In this document: positions 1 to 7,652 of the stretch, piece by piece
Layout of the letters: every line of letters begins with the position of its first letter
Position numbering within the stretch: the stretch's first letter is position 1
Source: an uncultured Pelagibacteraceae bacterium
GTDB taxonomy: Bacteria > Pseudomonadota > Alphaproteobacteria > Pelagibacterales > Pelagibacteraceae
Assembly: GCA_902568875.1 (NCBI GenBank)
Contig: CACFSG010000008.1
Span: 1 to 36,875, forward strand
Direction of reading: 5' to 3'
DNA: 36,875 nt
The notes under the pieces: model-generated
Databases searched by the model: none
Told to the model about the DNA's origin: nothing
The model's input: only the letters and a program-made list of their open reading frames with translations
Position numbers and translations under genes: made by a program

Positions 1-1
1 T

Positions 2-334
2 ATAGATATTAATAATACAGACCAAATGAAAAATATAATCAATGATTTAAAAATTTTATATGAGGATTATTGGAAGAATTTTAATGAAATAAATACTTCT
101 ATTAAATTACCTATATATATTAAAATTAAAGGCTTTGATAATTTGAAAGTATCAAATTTTGAGGAAACTTTAGATAAAACAAATTTAATTTATGATTTTT
201 TTATTTTAAAATTTGATAAAGATTTTATTCATTATCAAGTTACCTTTAATGGTACACGTGATAATTTTTTGAAATTAATGGGAAATAAAAATTTTATTTT
301 TAATATACAAAATAAGATATGGATTTTGGAATGA
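2..334 (+). CDS. Partial gene, C-terminal part of a possible DUF2066 protein
   Basis: The reading frame is open to the left edge of the window: in-frame codons for IDINNTDQ precede the first Met at 26, so this is probably the 3' end of a longer gene. About 110 residues are visible. They end in a segment (YQVTFNGTRDNFLKLMG, then IWILE) that looks like the C-terminal end of DUF2066 proteins, which sit directly upstream of hda in many proteobacteria. That context is the main support. The stop TGA overlaps the next gene's ATG at 331 (ATGA), suggesting translational coupling. The function of DUF2066 is unknown. The family call is tentative; the coding call is firmer. Confidence 0.55.
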   Translation: MDINNTDQMKNIINDLKILYEDYWKNFNEINTSIKLPIYIKIKGFDNLKVSNFEETLDKTNLIYDFFILKFDKDFIHYQVTFNGTRDNFLKLMGNKNFIFNIQNKIWILE

Positions 335-993
335 GAGATCTAAATCAAGAAATAATTAAATTTGATTATAAAAAGAATTTTAAAGATGATGATTTTTATG
401 TTTCTGAAAGTAACAAACATATATTTGAACTTTTAAACAAATGGCCAAAATGGGAGAAAAATTTTTTAAATATTAATGGTGAAAATTTTTCTGGCAAAAC
501 TCATTTAATTAATATTTTTTTAAAAAAATTTAATGGAATAAAATTAGAGTCAAATTCATTAAATAACAATGATTTAAAAGATATAAAAATTCATCAAAAT
601 ATAGTTCTGGAAAATTTGAATGAAAAGGTTGATGAAAATTTATTTTTTACTTTATGCAATATTATTGAACAAGATAACAAGTATTTAATAGTTACATCAA
701 ACCAACCAATTGTTGATATAAATTTTGATTTAATAGATTTAAAATCACGATCAAAAAATTTTCTTTTACAAAATATAGAAAAACCTGATGACGAATTGAT
801 ATTTGCTTTAATTTTAAAAAACTTATCTGATCGTCAAATATCAATAGATAAAAAGTTAATTAATTATATAATTAAAAGAATTGATAGATCATATGGTAAA
901 ATAATCGATTTTATATATAAGATTGACGAAGTAAGTTTGAAAAAAAAAAGATCTATTGATTTTAAAATAATTAAAGAAGTTTTGGGGGAATAA
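331..993 (+). CDS. hdaA: HdaA, DnaA-related replication inactivator
   Basis: A short AAA+ protein of about 220 aa related to the ATPase domain of DnaA but lacking the DnaA N-terminal domains and the DNA-binding domain. HdaA/Hda acts with the beta clamp to stimulate ATP hydrolysis by DnaA and so prevents re-initiation. The N-terminus (MRDLNQEIIKFDY) resembles the short clamp-binding leader of the family. The Walker A loop is GENFSGKTHL near residues 49-58. The Walker B region (IVLENLN) lacks the usual double Asp, which is common in degenerate Hda proteins. I chose ATG 331 over an in-frame ATG at 319 because it forms an ATGA overlap with the upstream stop and gives the expected N-terminus. aspS follows immediately. 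Confidence 0.82.
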   Translation: MRDLNQEIIKFDYKKNFKDDDFYVSESNKHIFELLNKWPKWEKNFLNINGENFSGKTHLINIFLKKFNGIKLESNSLNNNDLKDIKIHQNIVLENLNEKVDENLFFTLCNIIEQDNKYLIVTSNQPIVDINFDLIDLKSRSKNFLLQNIEKPDDELIFALILKNLSDRQISIDKKLINYIIKRIDRSYGKIIDFIYKIDEVSLKKKRSIDFKIIKEVLGE

Positions 994-2778
994 TTGAATA
1001 AATATAGAAGCCATACTTGTAATGGGTTAAGAAAAAAAAACGTTAAAAGTAAAGTATTCCTTTCTGGTTGGATTAATAAAAAACGTGACCATGGTAATCT
1101 TTTGTTTATCGACTTAAGAGATAACTATGGCATTACTCAATGTATTATAGATAAAGAAAATAAAAATTTTAAAGATTTAGAAAAGATTCAACTGGAGACA
1201 GTCATAAAAGTAAAAGGCAAAGTTGTTAATAGATCAAATGAAACTATTAATAAAGATATTGATACTGGTGAAATAGAAGTATCAATTGAAAATTTTATTA
1301 TTTTGGGTACTTGTAAAGAATTACCAATGCCTATTTTTAGTGATCAAGAATATGCTGAGGAGATTAGATTAAAATATAGATACCTAGATTTAAGAAGAAA
1401 AAAAATCCATGAAAATATAATTTTAAGATCAAAAGTTATTTCATTTATTAGAAGTGAAATGAATAATTTAGGTTTTTTAGAATTTCAAACACCCATATTA
1501 ACCTCTTCGAGCCCTGAGGGAGCAAGAGATTTTCTTGTACCAAGTAGATTAAACCCAGGTAAATTTTATGCTCTACCTCAAGCTCCTCAACAATTCAAAC
1601 AACTTATAATGGTTTCTGGTTTTGATAAATATTTTCAAATTGCTCCATGTTTTAGAGATGAAGATGCTCGTGCAGATCGAAGTCCAGGTGAATTTTATCA
1701 ATTAGATTTAGAAATGTCATTTGTTGAACAAGAAGATGTATTTGAAGTAGTTGAAAAATTGCTAGTAAAAACTTTTAAAAAATTTTCAAATAAAAAATTA
1801 ATATCAGATAAATTCCCTAAAATTACATACAAAGATGCTTTGTTGAAGTATGGAAGCGATAAACCAGATTTAAGAAATCCATTAATTATAAATGATATCA
1901 CTGAAGTTTTTTCTAGGGATGATGTTTCTTTTGAAATATTTAAAAAACTTGTTAAATCAGGATCAAAAGTAAGATGTATTGTTACAAAAAATACAAAAGA
2001 TAAACCAAGAAGTTTTTTTGATAATATTGACAAATGGGCTAAAGATCAGGGTGCTTCTGGTTTAGCTTATTTTACGATTGAAAAAGATAAAGAAATTTTA
2101 GCCAAAGGACCAGTTGGTAAATTTTTTTCTAAAGAATCTTTAGAAGAAATAATGAAAAAAACAAAAGCTAAAGTAGGGGATAGTGTTTTTTTAGCCTGTA
2201 GCAAACAAAAAGATTTAGAGAAAATAACATCAATTGCAAGAGATAAGATTGCAAGAGATTTAAATTTGATTGATGAAAATGTTTTTGCTTTTTGTTGGGT
2301 AGTTGATTATCCGATGTTTGAGATAGATGAACAAACTAAAAAAATAAAGTTTAGTCATAATCCTTTTTCTATGCCTCAAGGTAATATAGAAAAACTTAAT
2401 TTTGAAAAACCTTTGGATATGCTCGCCTTTCAATATGATATAGTTTGTAATGGTGTTGAACTTTCATCTGGAGCAATTCGAAACCATATTCCTGAATTAA
2501 TGTACAAACTATTTTCTATTGCTGGTTATGATAACAAACAAGTAGATGAAAAGTTTAGTGGAATGATAAATGCTTTAAGCTATGGTGCACCTCCTCATGG
2601 AGGAATAGCACCTGGAATTGATAGAATAATAATGCTTTTAGCTAACGAAAAAAATATTAGAGAAGTTACTATGTTTCCAATGAATCAAAATGCTCAAGAT
2701 TTAATGATGAATGCTCCTTCAGATGTAAGCGAAAAACAGTTAAAAGAGTTAAATTTATCTTTAAAATTAAAAAAATAG
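994..2778 (+). CDS. aspS: Aspartate-tRNA ligase
   Basis: A bacterial-type class II aspartyl-tRNA synthetase of 594 aa, the normal length. It charges tRNA-Asp in the cytoplasm. The N-terminal OB fold (GWINKKRDHGNLLFIDLRD) binds the anticodon. Motif 2 contains FRDEDARADRSPGEFYQLD, a bacterial GAD-type insertion follows, and motif 3 is GIAPGIDRIIMLLA near the C-terminus. The start is TTG, directly after the hdaA stop TAA at 991-993, with a strong GGGGGA ribosome site at 984-989. Whether it also charges tRNA-Asn (the non-discriminating form used with GatCAB) cannot be decided from this window. Confidence 0.97.
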   Translation: MNKYRSHTCNGLRKKNVKSKVFLSGWINKKRDHGNLLFIDLRDNYGITQCIIDKENKNFKDLEKIQLETVIKVKGKVVNRSNETINKDIDTGEIEVSIENFIILGTCKELPMPIFSDQEYAEEIRLKYRYLDLRRKKIHENIILRSKVISFIRSEMNNLGFLEFQTPILTSSSPEGARDFLVPSRLNPGKFYALPQAPQQFKQLIMVSGFDKYFQIAPCFRDEDARADRSPGEFYQLDLEMSFVEQEDVFEVVEKLLVKTFKKFSNKKLISDKFPKITYKDALLKYGSDKPDLRNPLIINDITEVFSRDDVSFEIFKKLVKSGSKVRCIVTKNTKDKPRSFFDNIDKWAKDQGASGLAYFTIEKDKEILAKGPVGKFFSKESLEEIMKKTKAKVGDSVFLACSKQKDLEKITSIARDKIARDLNLIDENVFAFCWVVDYPMFEIDEQTKKIKFSHNPFSMPQGNIEKLNFEKPLDMLAFQYDIVCNGVELSSGAIRNHIPELMYKLFSIAGYDNKQVDEKFSGMINALSYGAPPHGGIAPGIDRIIMLLANEKNIREVTMFPMNQNAQDLMMNAPSDVSEKQLKELNLSLKLKK

Positions 2779-2779
2779 A

Positions 2780-3604
2780 CTATTTTTTTCCTTTAAGATT
2801 TATTTTAACATCAGATAAATCTACTAAATTTTTTTTATAATTATTTCTTACAAATCCTTTACTTGTAATATCTTTTACAATTTTTAATAATTGGTTTTGA
2901 TCATCTGAATTTTGTTCGTCAAATTTAGAGTTTTCTGAATTGCCAATAGCAGGTGTATGAGCAAGATCTTCTCTATTTTGATAAGAAATTGCTAATTCCC
3001 TAAAAATATAATCTAAAATAGAAGAAGCGCTTAAAATTCTATCATTTCCATGTACTTTGCCGGAAGGTTCAAATTTTGTACCTACGAATGCACTTATAAA
3101 TTCATCTAGTGGAACCCCATATTGCAATCCAAGTGAAACAGCAATTGCAAAATTGTTCATTAAAGCTTTAACTAATTCACCCTCTTTACTTGTGTCAATA
3201 AAAATTTCGCCAATTTTACCATCTTCATATTCACCAGTATGTAAATAAACTTTATGGTCTCCGATAGTTGCTTTTTGGATATAGCCTTTTCTTCTATCGG
3301 GCATACCAAATCTTTTTCCTTGTTTTTCTGGATTGTTATTCTTTGATTTAATAAAATTTTCTAAATTTTTAGATGATGGTTCTTTAACATTTGGCAAAAT
3401 ATTAATTTTTTTATTTTCAACAATTTTTTTATTATTTGGATCGAGACTTTTTGTTTTTCTATTATCTAGCTTAACATCTAACACTTCAAATTTTCCATCA
3501 TCTCTTTTTTCAAGATTTTTAAGTTCAGTTTCGTTTATATTATCCAGGTAATGATTAACCTTAAACGTACAAGTATAATATGTTTCAACTAAATATTTTG
3601 CCAT
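2780..3604 (-). CDS. Stand-alone TSCPD-domain protein related to the C-terminus of class II ribonucleotide reductase
   Basis: A protein of 274 aa. Residues about 100-215 ([73 protein letters not shown]) closely resemble the C-terminal region of adenosylcobalamin-dependent ribonucleotide reductases of alphaproteobacteria (TSCPD domain). The catalytic barrel, its cysteines and the terminal CxxC zinc ribbon of full-length NrdJ are absent. The first 55 residues ([20 protein letters not shown]) are unfamiliar, and residues 56-100 form a Lys/Asn-rich linker. It could be a regulatory or accessory protein for DNA-precursor synthesis; that is inference. The start ATG at 3604 has a GGGG ribosome site. 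It converges on aspS with a 1-bp gap. Confidence 0.75.
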   Translation of the reverse strand: MAKYLVETYYTCTFKVNHYLDNINETELKNLEKRDDGKFEVLDVKLDNRKTKSLDPNNKKIVENKKINILPNVKEPSSKNLENFIKSKNNNPEKQGKRFGMPDRRKGYIQKATIGDHKVYLHTGEYEDGKIGEIFIDTSKEGELVKALMNNFAIAVSLGLQYGVPLDEFISAFVGTKFEPSGKVHGNDRILSASSILDYIFRELAISYQNREDLAHTPAIGNSENSKFDEQNSDDQNQLLKIVKDITSKGFVRNNYKKNLVDLSDVKINLKGKK

Positions 3605-3719
3605 TTGACCCCAATTTTTAAATTTAATTTGAATAATGAATCAATTAATTTATATACAAAAACAAATTTTAGTCTAATTTAAATTATACAATTTTGAATT
3701 GAAAAATTAAAAAATTTTT

Positions 3720-4079
3720 ATGTTGACACTTTTTAAAAAAATTTTCACTTGGTGGAATCAAGATACTTTTGGAACAAAAATTAAAACAATTTTATTTGGT
3801 AAATTTGTTGGCAAAGATCATTTAGGTAACAAATACTATGAAAGTAAAAAAGGAAAAAGATGGGTTATTTATGTTGAAGAAATTGATGCATCAAAGATTC
3901 CAGTTGAATGGTATTCTTGGATTCATTTTACATCTAATAAAATTGAAAAAAAACATGATCTTAAAAAGTATGATTGGCAAAAACCTCATCAACCAAATTT
4001 AACTGGAACTGAATCAGCATATTATCCAAATAAAAATAAAGATGCAATTGAAAAAAAATATAAGACTTGGAAAAATTAG
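3720..4079 (+). CDS. NADH:ubiquinone oxidoreductase accessory subunit, NDUFA12 family
   Basis: A 119-aa protein of the NDUFA12/B17.2 family, a supernumerary complex I subunit shared by alphaproteobacteria and mitochondria. Typical elements are the N-terminal FFTWWN-like segment (KKIFTWWNQDTFGTK), VGKDHLGNKYYES, RWVIYVEEIDASKIPVEWYSWIHF and the Pro-rich end HQPNLTGTESAYYP. It probably binds the peripheral arm of complex I on the cytoplasmic side. The DUF2155 gene overlaps its 3' end, the usual alphaproteobacterial pairing. There is no recognisable Shine-Dalgarno sequence ahead of the ATG; the leader is almost pure A/T. Confidence 0.93.
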   Translation: MLTLFKKIFTWWNQDTFGTKIKTILFGKFVGKDHLGNKYYESKKGKRWVIYVEEIDASKIPVEWYSWIHFTSNKIEKKHDLKKYDWQKPHQPNLTGTESAYYPNKNKDAIEKKYKTWKN

Positions 4080-4443
4080 ATCAAACTTATTTATCTTAAT
4101 TTTATTTTTATTTATTTCTTTAGATGCTCACTCAAGCGATAATTTAGAAGGTACTTTTACTGATATTAAAATTTTAGATAAAATTTCTTCAAAAAATATA
4201 TTATTAAAACTTAAAAATAAAGAAGAAACAATATATAAAGATCTTTTGATTAAAAGCATGAAATGTAAAAATTCAGAGTTTGATGATAATCCTGAAATTA
4301 CTGCTTATATTCAAGTTAGTGATTTAACAAATAAAGATAAAAATAATGTATTTGTTTTTAATGGATGGATGTTTTCTTCTAGTCCTTCAATAACTCCATT
4401 TGATCATCCAGTTTATGATATATGGTTGGTTAGTTGTTATTAA
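4042..4443 (+). CDS. Exported DUF2155 protein
   Basis: A 133-aa protein with an N-terminal signal sequence: basic residues, then a hydrophobic stretch LFILILFLFISL, with likely cleavage around DAHS-SD near residue 31. The mature part matches DUF2155: ILDKISSKNILLKLK, a MKCKNSE cysteine segment, VFNGWMFSSSPSITPFDHPVYDIWLVSC. Two conserved cysteines (in MKCK and the terminal SCY) could form a disulfide in the periplasm. No function is established. The start overlaps NDUFA12 by 38 bp; the only ATG is at 4042, though TTG at 4048 is also possible. Its TAA shares a palindromic TTAA with the convergent accC stop. Confidence 0.85.
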   Translation: MQLKKNIRLGKIRSNLFILILFLFISLDAHSSDNLEGTFTDIKILDKISSKNILLKLKNKEETIYKDLLIKSMKCKNSEFDDNPEITAYIQVSDLTNKDKNNVFVFNGWMFSSSPSITPFDHPVYDIWLVSCY

Positions 4444-5777
4444 ATTATATTGTCGTTATCAAGCCAGCTTACATTAAAATCTGAATTAATAAATTTCTTA
4501 TGATTTAAAAGTTTTTTATGTAAAGGTATAGTTGTTGTAATTCCTTCAATTACAAACTCATCTAAAGATCTATTCATTCTCTGGATTGCTTCAATTCTAT
4601 TTCTTCCATGACAAATAAGTTTACAAATCATACTGTCATAAAATGGTGTGACTTTGTAACCTTGAAATATTGACCCATCTACCCTAGTTCTAAAACCAGA
4701 AGGTTGATGACACATTCCAATAGTTCCTGGTGAAGGCTGGAAGTTTTTACTTGGATCTTCAGCATTTATTCTACATTCTATTGCATGACCTCTAGGATTA
4801 ATATCAGATTGTTTTAATGCTGTTTCACCAGTAAATGCAATATGAATTTGTTCTTTAATAATATCAATCCCAGTAACCATTTCTGAAACTGGGTGTTCAA
4901 CTTGAACTCTTGTATTCATTTCTAAAAAATAGAATTTTCCATCTTCATAAATAAATTCTACAGTTCCAGCTCCTTCATAACCAATTTTACTAACCATTTT
5001 AACTGTTTTTTCAAAAAGATCTTTTCTAATTTCATTATTTAAAACAGGACTTGGAGTTTCTTCGATTAATTTTTGATGTCTTCTTTGAACTGAACAATCT
5101 CTTTCGTGTAAGTGAACAGTCCTATTTTTTCCCGACAAAATTTGAACTTCAATATGTCTTGGGTTTTGAAAAAATTTTTCTATATAAACTTCATCGTTAC
5201 CAAAATATTTTTGAGCCTCAGATTTTGCTGTTGAAAAAAGAGTTTCAAAATCTTCTTCTTTATGAACAATTTTCATTCCTTTTCCACCACCACCTCCCGA
5301 AGCTTTAATTAAAATAGGTAATCCTATTTTTTTACAAAGTTCTTTTGCTTCTGAAATATTGTTGACACCACCTTCAGATCCTTCAATCACAGGTAAACCA
5401 TTTTCTTTAGCAATTTTTTTTGCTTGAATTTTATCTCCCATCATTTTAATAAGTTTAGAGGAAGCACCAATAAATTTAATATTATTTTCTTCTAGTACTT
5501 TTGCAAAATTAGCATTTTCAGACAAAAAACCATAACCAGGATGAACTGCCTCTGCTCCAGTTAGATTAATTGCTGATAAAAGGGCAGGAATATTTAAATA
5601 ACTATTTGCAGGTTGGTGCGATCCAATACAAACACTTTCATCAGCCAATCTAACGTGCATGCTATCTCGATCAACATCTGAATGAACAGCAACAGTGGAA
5701 ATACCCCATTCTTTACATGCTCTAATTATTCTAACTGCAATTTCCCCACGGTTTGCAATTAATATTTTTTTAAACAT
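4440..5777 (-). CDS. accC: Acetyl-CoA carboxylase, biotin carboxylase subunit
   Basis: A 445-aa biotin carboxylase (ATP-grasp fold), the standard length. It carboxylates the biotin carried on AccB, using ATP and bicarbonate, in the first step of fatty acid synthesis. Visible landmarks are the N-terminal FKKILIANRGEIAVRIIRA, the glycine-rich ATP loop KASGGGGGKGMK around residues 158-169, and the catalytic segment EMNTRVQVEHPVSE around residues 286-299. It follows accB with only a 2-bp gap in an aroQ-accB-accC operon. The acetyl-CoA version (rather than propionyl- or methylcrotonyl-CoA) is supported by its size and by the adjacent small BCCP gene. Confidence 0.97.
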   Translation of the reverse strand: MFKKILIANRGEIAVRIIRACKEWGISTVAVHSDVDRDSMHVRLADESVCIGSHQPANSYLNIPALLSAINLTGAEAVHPGYGFLSENANFAKVLEENNIKFIGASSKLIKMMGDKIQAKKIAKENGLPVIEGSEGGVNNISEAKELCKKIGLPILIKASGGGGGKGMKIVHKEEDFETLFSTAKSEAQKYFGNDEVYIEKFFQNPRHIEVQILSGKNRTVHLHERDCSVQRRHQKLIEETPSPVLNNEIRKDLFEKTVKMVSKIGYEGAGTVEFIYEDGKFYFLEMNTRVQVEHPVSEMVTGIDIIKEQIHIAFTGETALKQSDINPRGHAIECRINAEDPSKNFQPSPGTIGMCHQPSGFRTRVDGSIFQGYKVTPFYDSMICKLICHGRNRIEAIQRMNRSLDEFVIEGITTTIPLHKKLLNHKKFINSDFNVSWLDNDNII

Positions 5778-5779
5778 TG

Positions 5780-6205
5780 TTATTCTAAAATGATTATTGC
5801 TTGGCCAAACTCAACTGGTTGACCATCTTCAACACATATTTCTTTAACGACTCCATCAGCTGTTGATGGTACATGATTCATTGTTTTCATAGCCTCAACA
5901 ATCATAACTGTATCGCCTTTTTTAATTTTTTTACCAACTTCAACAAATTTTTTGGCTCCAGGCTCAGGAGCATGATAAGCAGTTCCAATAATAGGAGACG
6001 TTACTTGTTTTCCAGAAAAAGCTTTTTTTTCAACTTCAGAAGTTTTAGATGTTGTCTGTTTAATTGAATGTGTTTGATTACTAATAGAAATATTATTTTT
6101 TGATACTTTTATTTTTGTATCCTTATCTGTGTATTCTAATTCAGTGAGATTAAATTCATCTAAGTAATCACTTAGTTCTTTTATAATTTTTTTATCAATT
6201 TTCAT
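5780..6205 (-). CDS. accB: Acetyl-CoA carboxylase biotin carboxyl carrier protein
   Basis: A 141-aa biotin carrier. The N-terminal helical part (residues 1-35) and a Ser/Thr-rich linker precede the biotinyl domain from about residue 68. The biotinylation site is K107 in EAMKTMN, the alphaproteobacterial variant of EAMKMM. The domain also shows the thumb-type segment PIIGTAYHAPEPGAK (residues 71-85) typical of AccB. It overlaps the end of aroQ by 11 bp and is followed after 2 bp by accC, so the three genes are almost certainly co-transcribed. Confidence 0.96.
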   Translation of the reverse strand: MKIDKKIIKELSDYLDEFNLTELEYTDKDTKIKVSKNNISISNQTHSIKQTTSKTSEVEKKAFSGKQVTSPIIGTAYHAPEPGAKKFVEVGKKIKKGDTVMIVEAMKTMNHVPSTADGVVKEICVEDGQPVEFGQAIIILE

Positions 6206-6641
6206 TTTCCAGGAGTTTTTGCATTGAAATTATGGCTAAAATATAACCATCATCACTTAATCCAAATATTCCACCAGTCACTATATCACTTATTAATGAT
6301 TTTTTTCTAAATTCCTCACGTTTGTAAATATTTGACATATGCACTTCAATTATTGGCTTTTTAAATATACTTAAGGCATCTCTTATTGCTACAGAAGTAT
6401 GAGTAAATGCTGCCGCATTAATAATTATTCCATCAAATTTTTTTATAGAATCTTGTATTATATTTACTAATTCACCTTCAATATTAGATTGAGCAAATTC
6501 AATAACTAATCCCAATTCTTTTGATTTTTTAAGACAATTTTCTTTTAATTTTTCAAAAGTAATTGATCCATATTGTGATTGTTCTCTTTCACCTAATAGA
6601 TTAATATTTGGACCATTAATAATAATAATTTTATTATTCAT
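6195..6641 (-). CDS. aroQ: Type II 3-dehydroquinate dehydratase
   Basis: A 148-aa type II dehydroquinase of the shikimate pathway, which converts 3-dehydroquinate to 3-dehydroshikimate. The N-terminus IIINGPNINLLGERE is the family signature. The catalytic tyrosine is Y24 (SQYGS). INAAAFTHTSVAIRDAL and IEVHMSNIYKREEFRKKS supply the substrate-binding Asn and catalytic His. It is the first gene of the aroQ-accB-accC operon, an order common in proteobacteria. Its start is only 16 bp from the divergent thiS start. Confidence 0.97.
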   Translation of the reverse strand: MNNKIIIINGPNINLLGEREQSQYGSITFEKLKENCLKKSKELGLVIEFAQSNIEGELVNIIQDSIKKFDGIIINAAAFTHTSVAIRDALSIFKKPIIEVHMSNIYKREEFRKKSLISDIVTGGIFGLSDDGYILAIISMQKLLENEN

Positions 6642-6657
6642 TCAGCTTTTATATACG

Positions 6658-6876
6658 ATGAAAAAAATAAAAAAAATAAAAATAAAATTAAATGGCAAAA
6701 TAAAAAATATTAATAAAAATTCTAAATTATCTAATATTATTAAAAACTTTAAAATACCCCTTAAAAAAGTAGCTATTGAATTAAATCAAGAAATAGTGGA
6801 TAAAAAAAAATTAAATAACATCAATCTAAAAAAAAATGATAAAATTGAGATAGTTCATTTTATTGGAGGTGGTTAA
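6658..6876 (+). CDS. thiS: Sulfur carrier protein ThiS
   Basis: A 72-aa ubiquitin-like protein ending in IGGG. ThiS is adenylated and thiocarboxylated at its C-terminal Gly-Gly and donates sulfur for thiazole synthesis by ThiG. Features are the KLNGK start, SKLSNIIKNF, VAIELNQEIVDKKKL and the closing NDKIEIVHFIGGG. The first 20 residues are nearly all Lys, Ile and Asn. Its identity is reinforced by thiG starting 2 bp later. The sequence coding for the GGG tail (GGAGGTGG) also serves as the ribosome site for thiG. A 5' riboswitch is excluded unless the transcript begins inside aroQ. Confidence 0.93.
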   Translation: MKKIKKIKIKLNGKIKNINKNSKLSNIIKNFKIPLKKVAIELNQEIVDKKKLNNINLKKNDKIEIVHFIGGG

Positions 6877-6878
6877 AA

Positions 6879-7652
6879 TTGAAAAAAGATAAGCTTATTA
6901 TTGCTAAAAAGAATTTTCAATCTAGATTAATTGTTGGTACAGGAAAATATAGAAATATGCATGAATGTGCAAAAGCCATTAGGTTATCTGGAGCAGAAAT
7001 TGTTACAGTAGCTGTTAGGAGAGTGAATATTGTTGATAAAAAAAAACCCTTATTGATGGATTATATTGATCCAAAAAAAATTACTTATCTTCCAAATACT
7101 GCAGGATGTTTTAATTCAAAGGATGCTTTAAGAACTTTAAGATTAGCAAGGGAAATTGGAGGATGGAATTTAGTAAAGCTGGAAGTTTTAGGAGATAAAA
7201 AAAATTTATTTCCTGAAATGATTGAAACACTAAAATCAACTGAGATATTAAGCAAAGAAGGTTTTAAAGTTATGGTTTATTGTAATGACGATCCATTAAT
7301 GGCTAAACGATTAGAAAATTCTGGTGCATGTGCAATAATGCCTTTAGCTGCACCAATAGGCTCAGGTCTAGGAATCCTAAATAAAATAAATATTAAAATT
7401 ATTAGAAATCAAACTAAATTACCTTTAATTATAGATGCGGGATTAGGTCAGGCATCTGATGCGACAATAGCAATGGAACTAGGGTGTGATGGAGTTCTGG
7501 TTAATACCGCAATAGCTAAAGCAAAAAAACCATTTGATATGGCTTTAGCATTTAAAAATGCTGTCATAGCTGGACGTCTATCATATCTTTCTGGAAGAAT
7601 TAAAAAAACATTAATGGGAAATCCATCTTCTCCAAAAAAGGGAATTATTTAG
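6879..7652 (+). CDS. thiG: Thiazole synthase
   Basis: A 257-aa TIM-barrel enzyme that makes the thiazole moiety of thiamine from DXP, ThiS-thiocarboxylate and an imine. The Schiff-base lysine is K100 in NLVKLEVLGD. Other signatures are SRLIVGTGKY, AEIVTVAVRR, LPNTAGC, CAIMPLAAPIGSGLGI and IIDAGLGQASDA. The start is TTG at 6879, 2 bp after the thiS stop, with a strong GGAGGTGG upstream inside thiS. The last 8 bp overlap the convergent RNase E gene. ThiG without thiF or thiO/thiH in the window means the remaining pathway genes lie elsewhere or are missing. Confidence 0.96.
   Translation: MKKDKLIIAKKNFQSRLIVGTGKYRNMHECAKAIRLSGAEIVTVAVRRVNIVDKKKPLLMDYIDPKKITYLPNTAGCFNSKDALRTLRLAREIGGWNLVKLEVLGDKKNLFPEMIETLKSTEILSKEGFKVMVYCNDDPLMAKRLENSGACAIMPLAAPIGSGLGILNKINIKIIRNQTKLPLIIDAGLGQASDATIAMELGCDGVLVNTAIAKAKKPFDMALAFKNAVIAGRLSYLSGRIKKTLMGNPSSPKKGII

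Noticed and set aside
1698-2033. Minus-strand open frame inside aspS, and similar antisense frames inside rne, glnA, accC, pbp1A and others
   Set aside because: They lie entirely within well-recognised genes on the other strand or in another frame, have no family resemblance, and mirror the codon pattern of the real gene.
6642-6657. TPP riboswitch in front of thiS
   Set aside because: The gap to the divergent aroQ start is only 16 bp, far too short, and no TPP motif was seen.
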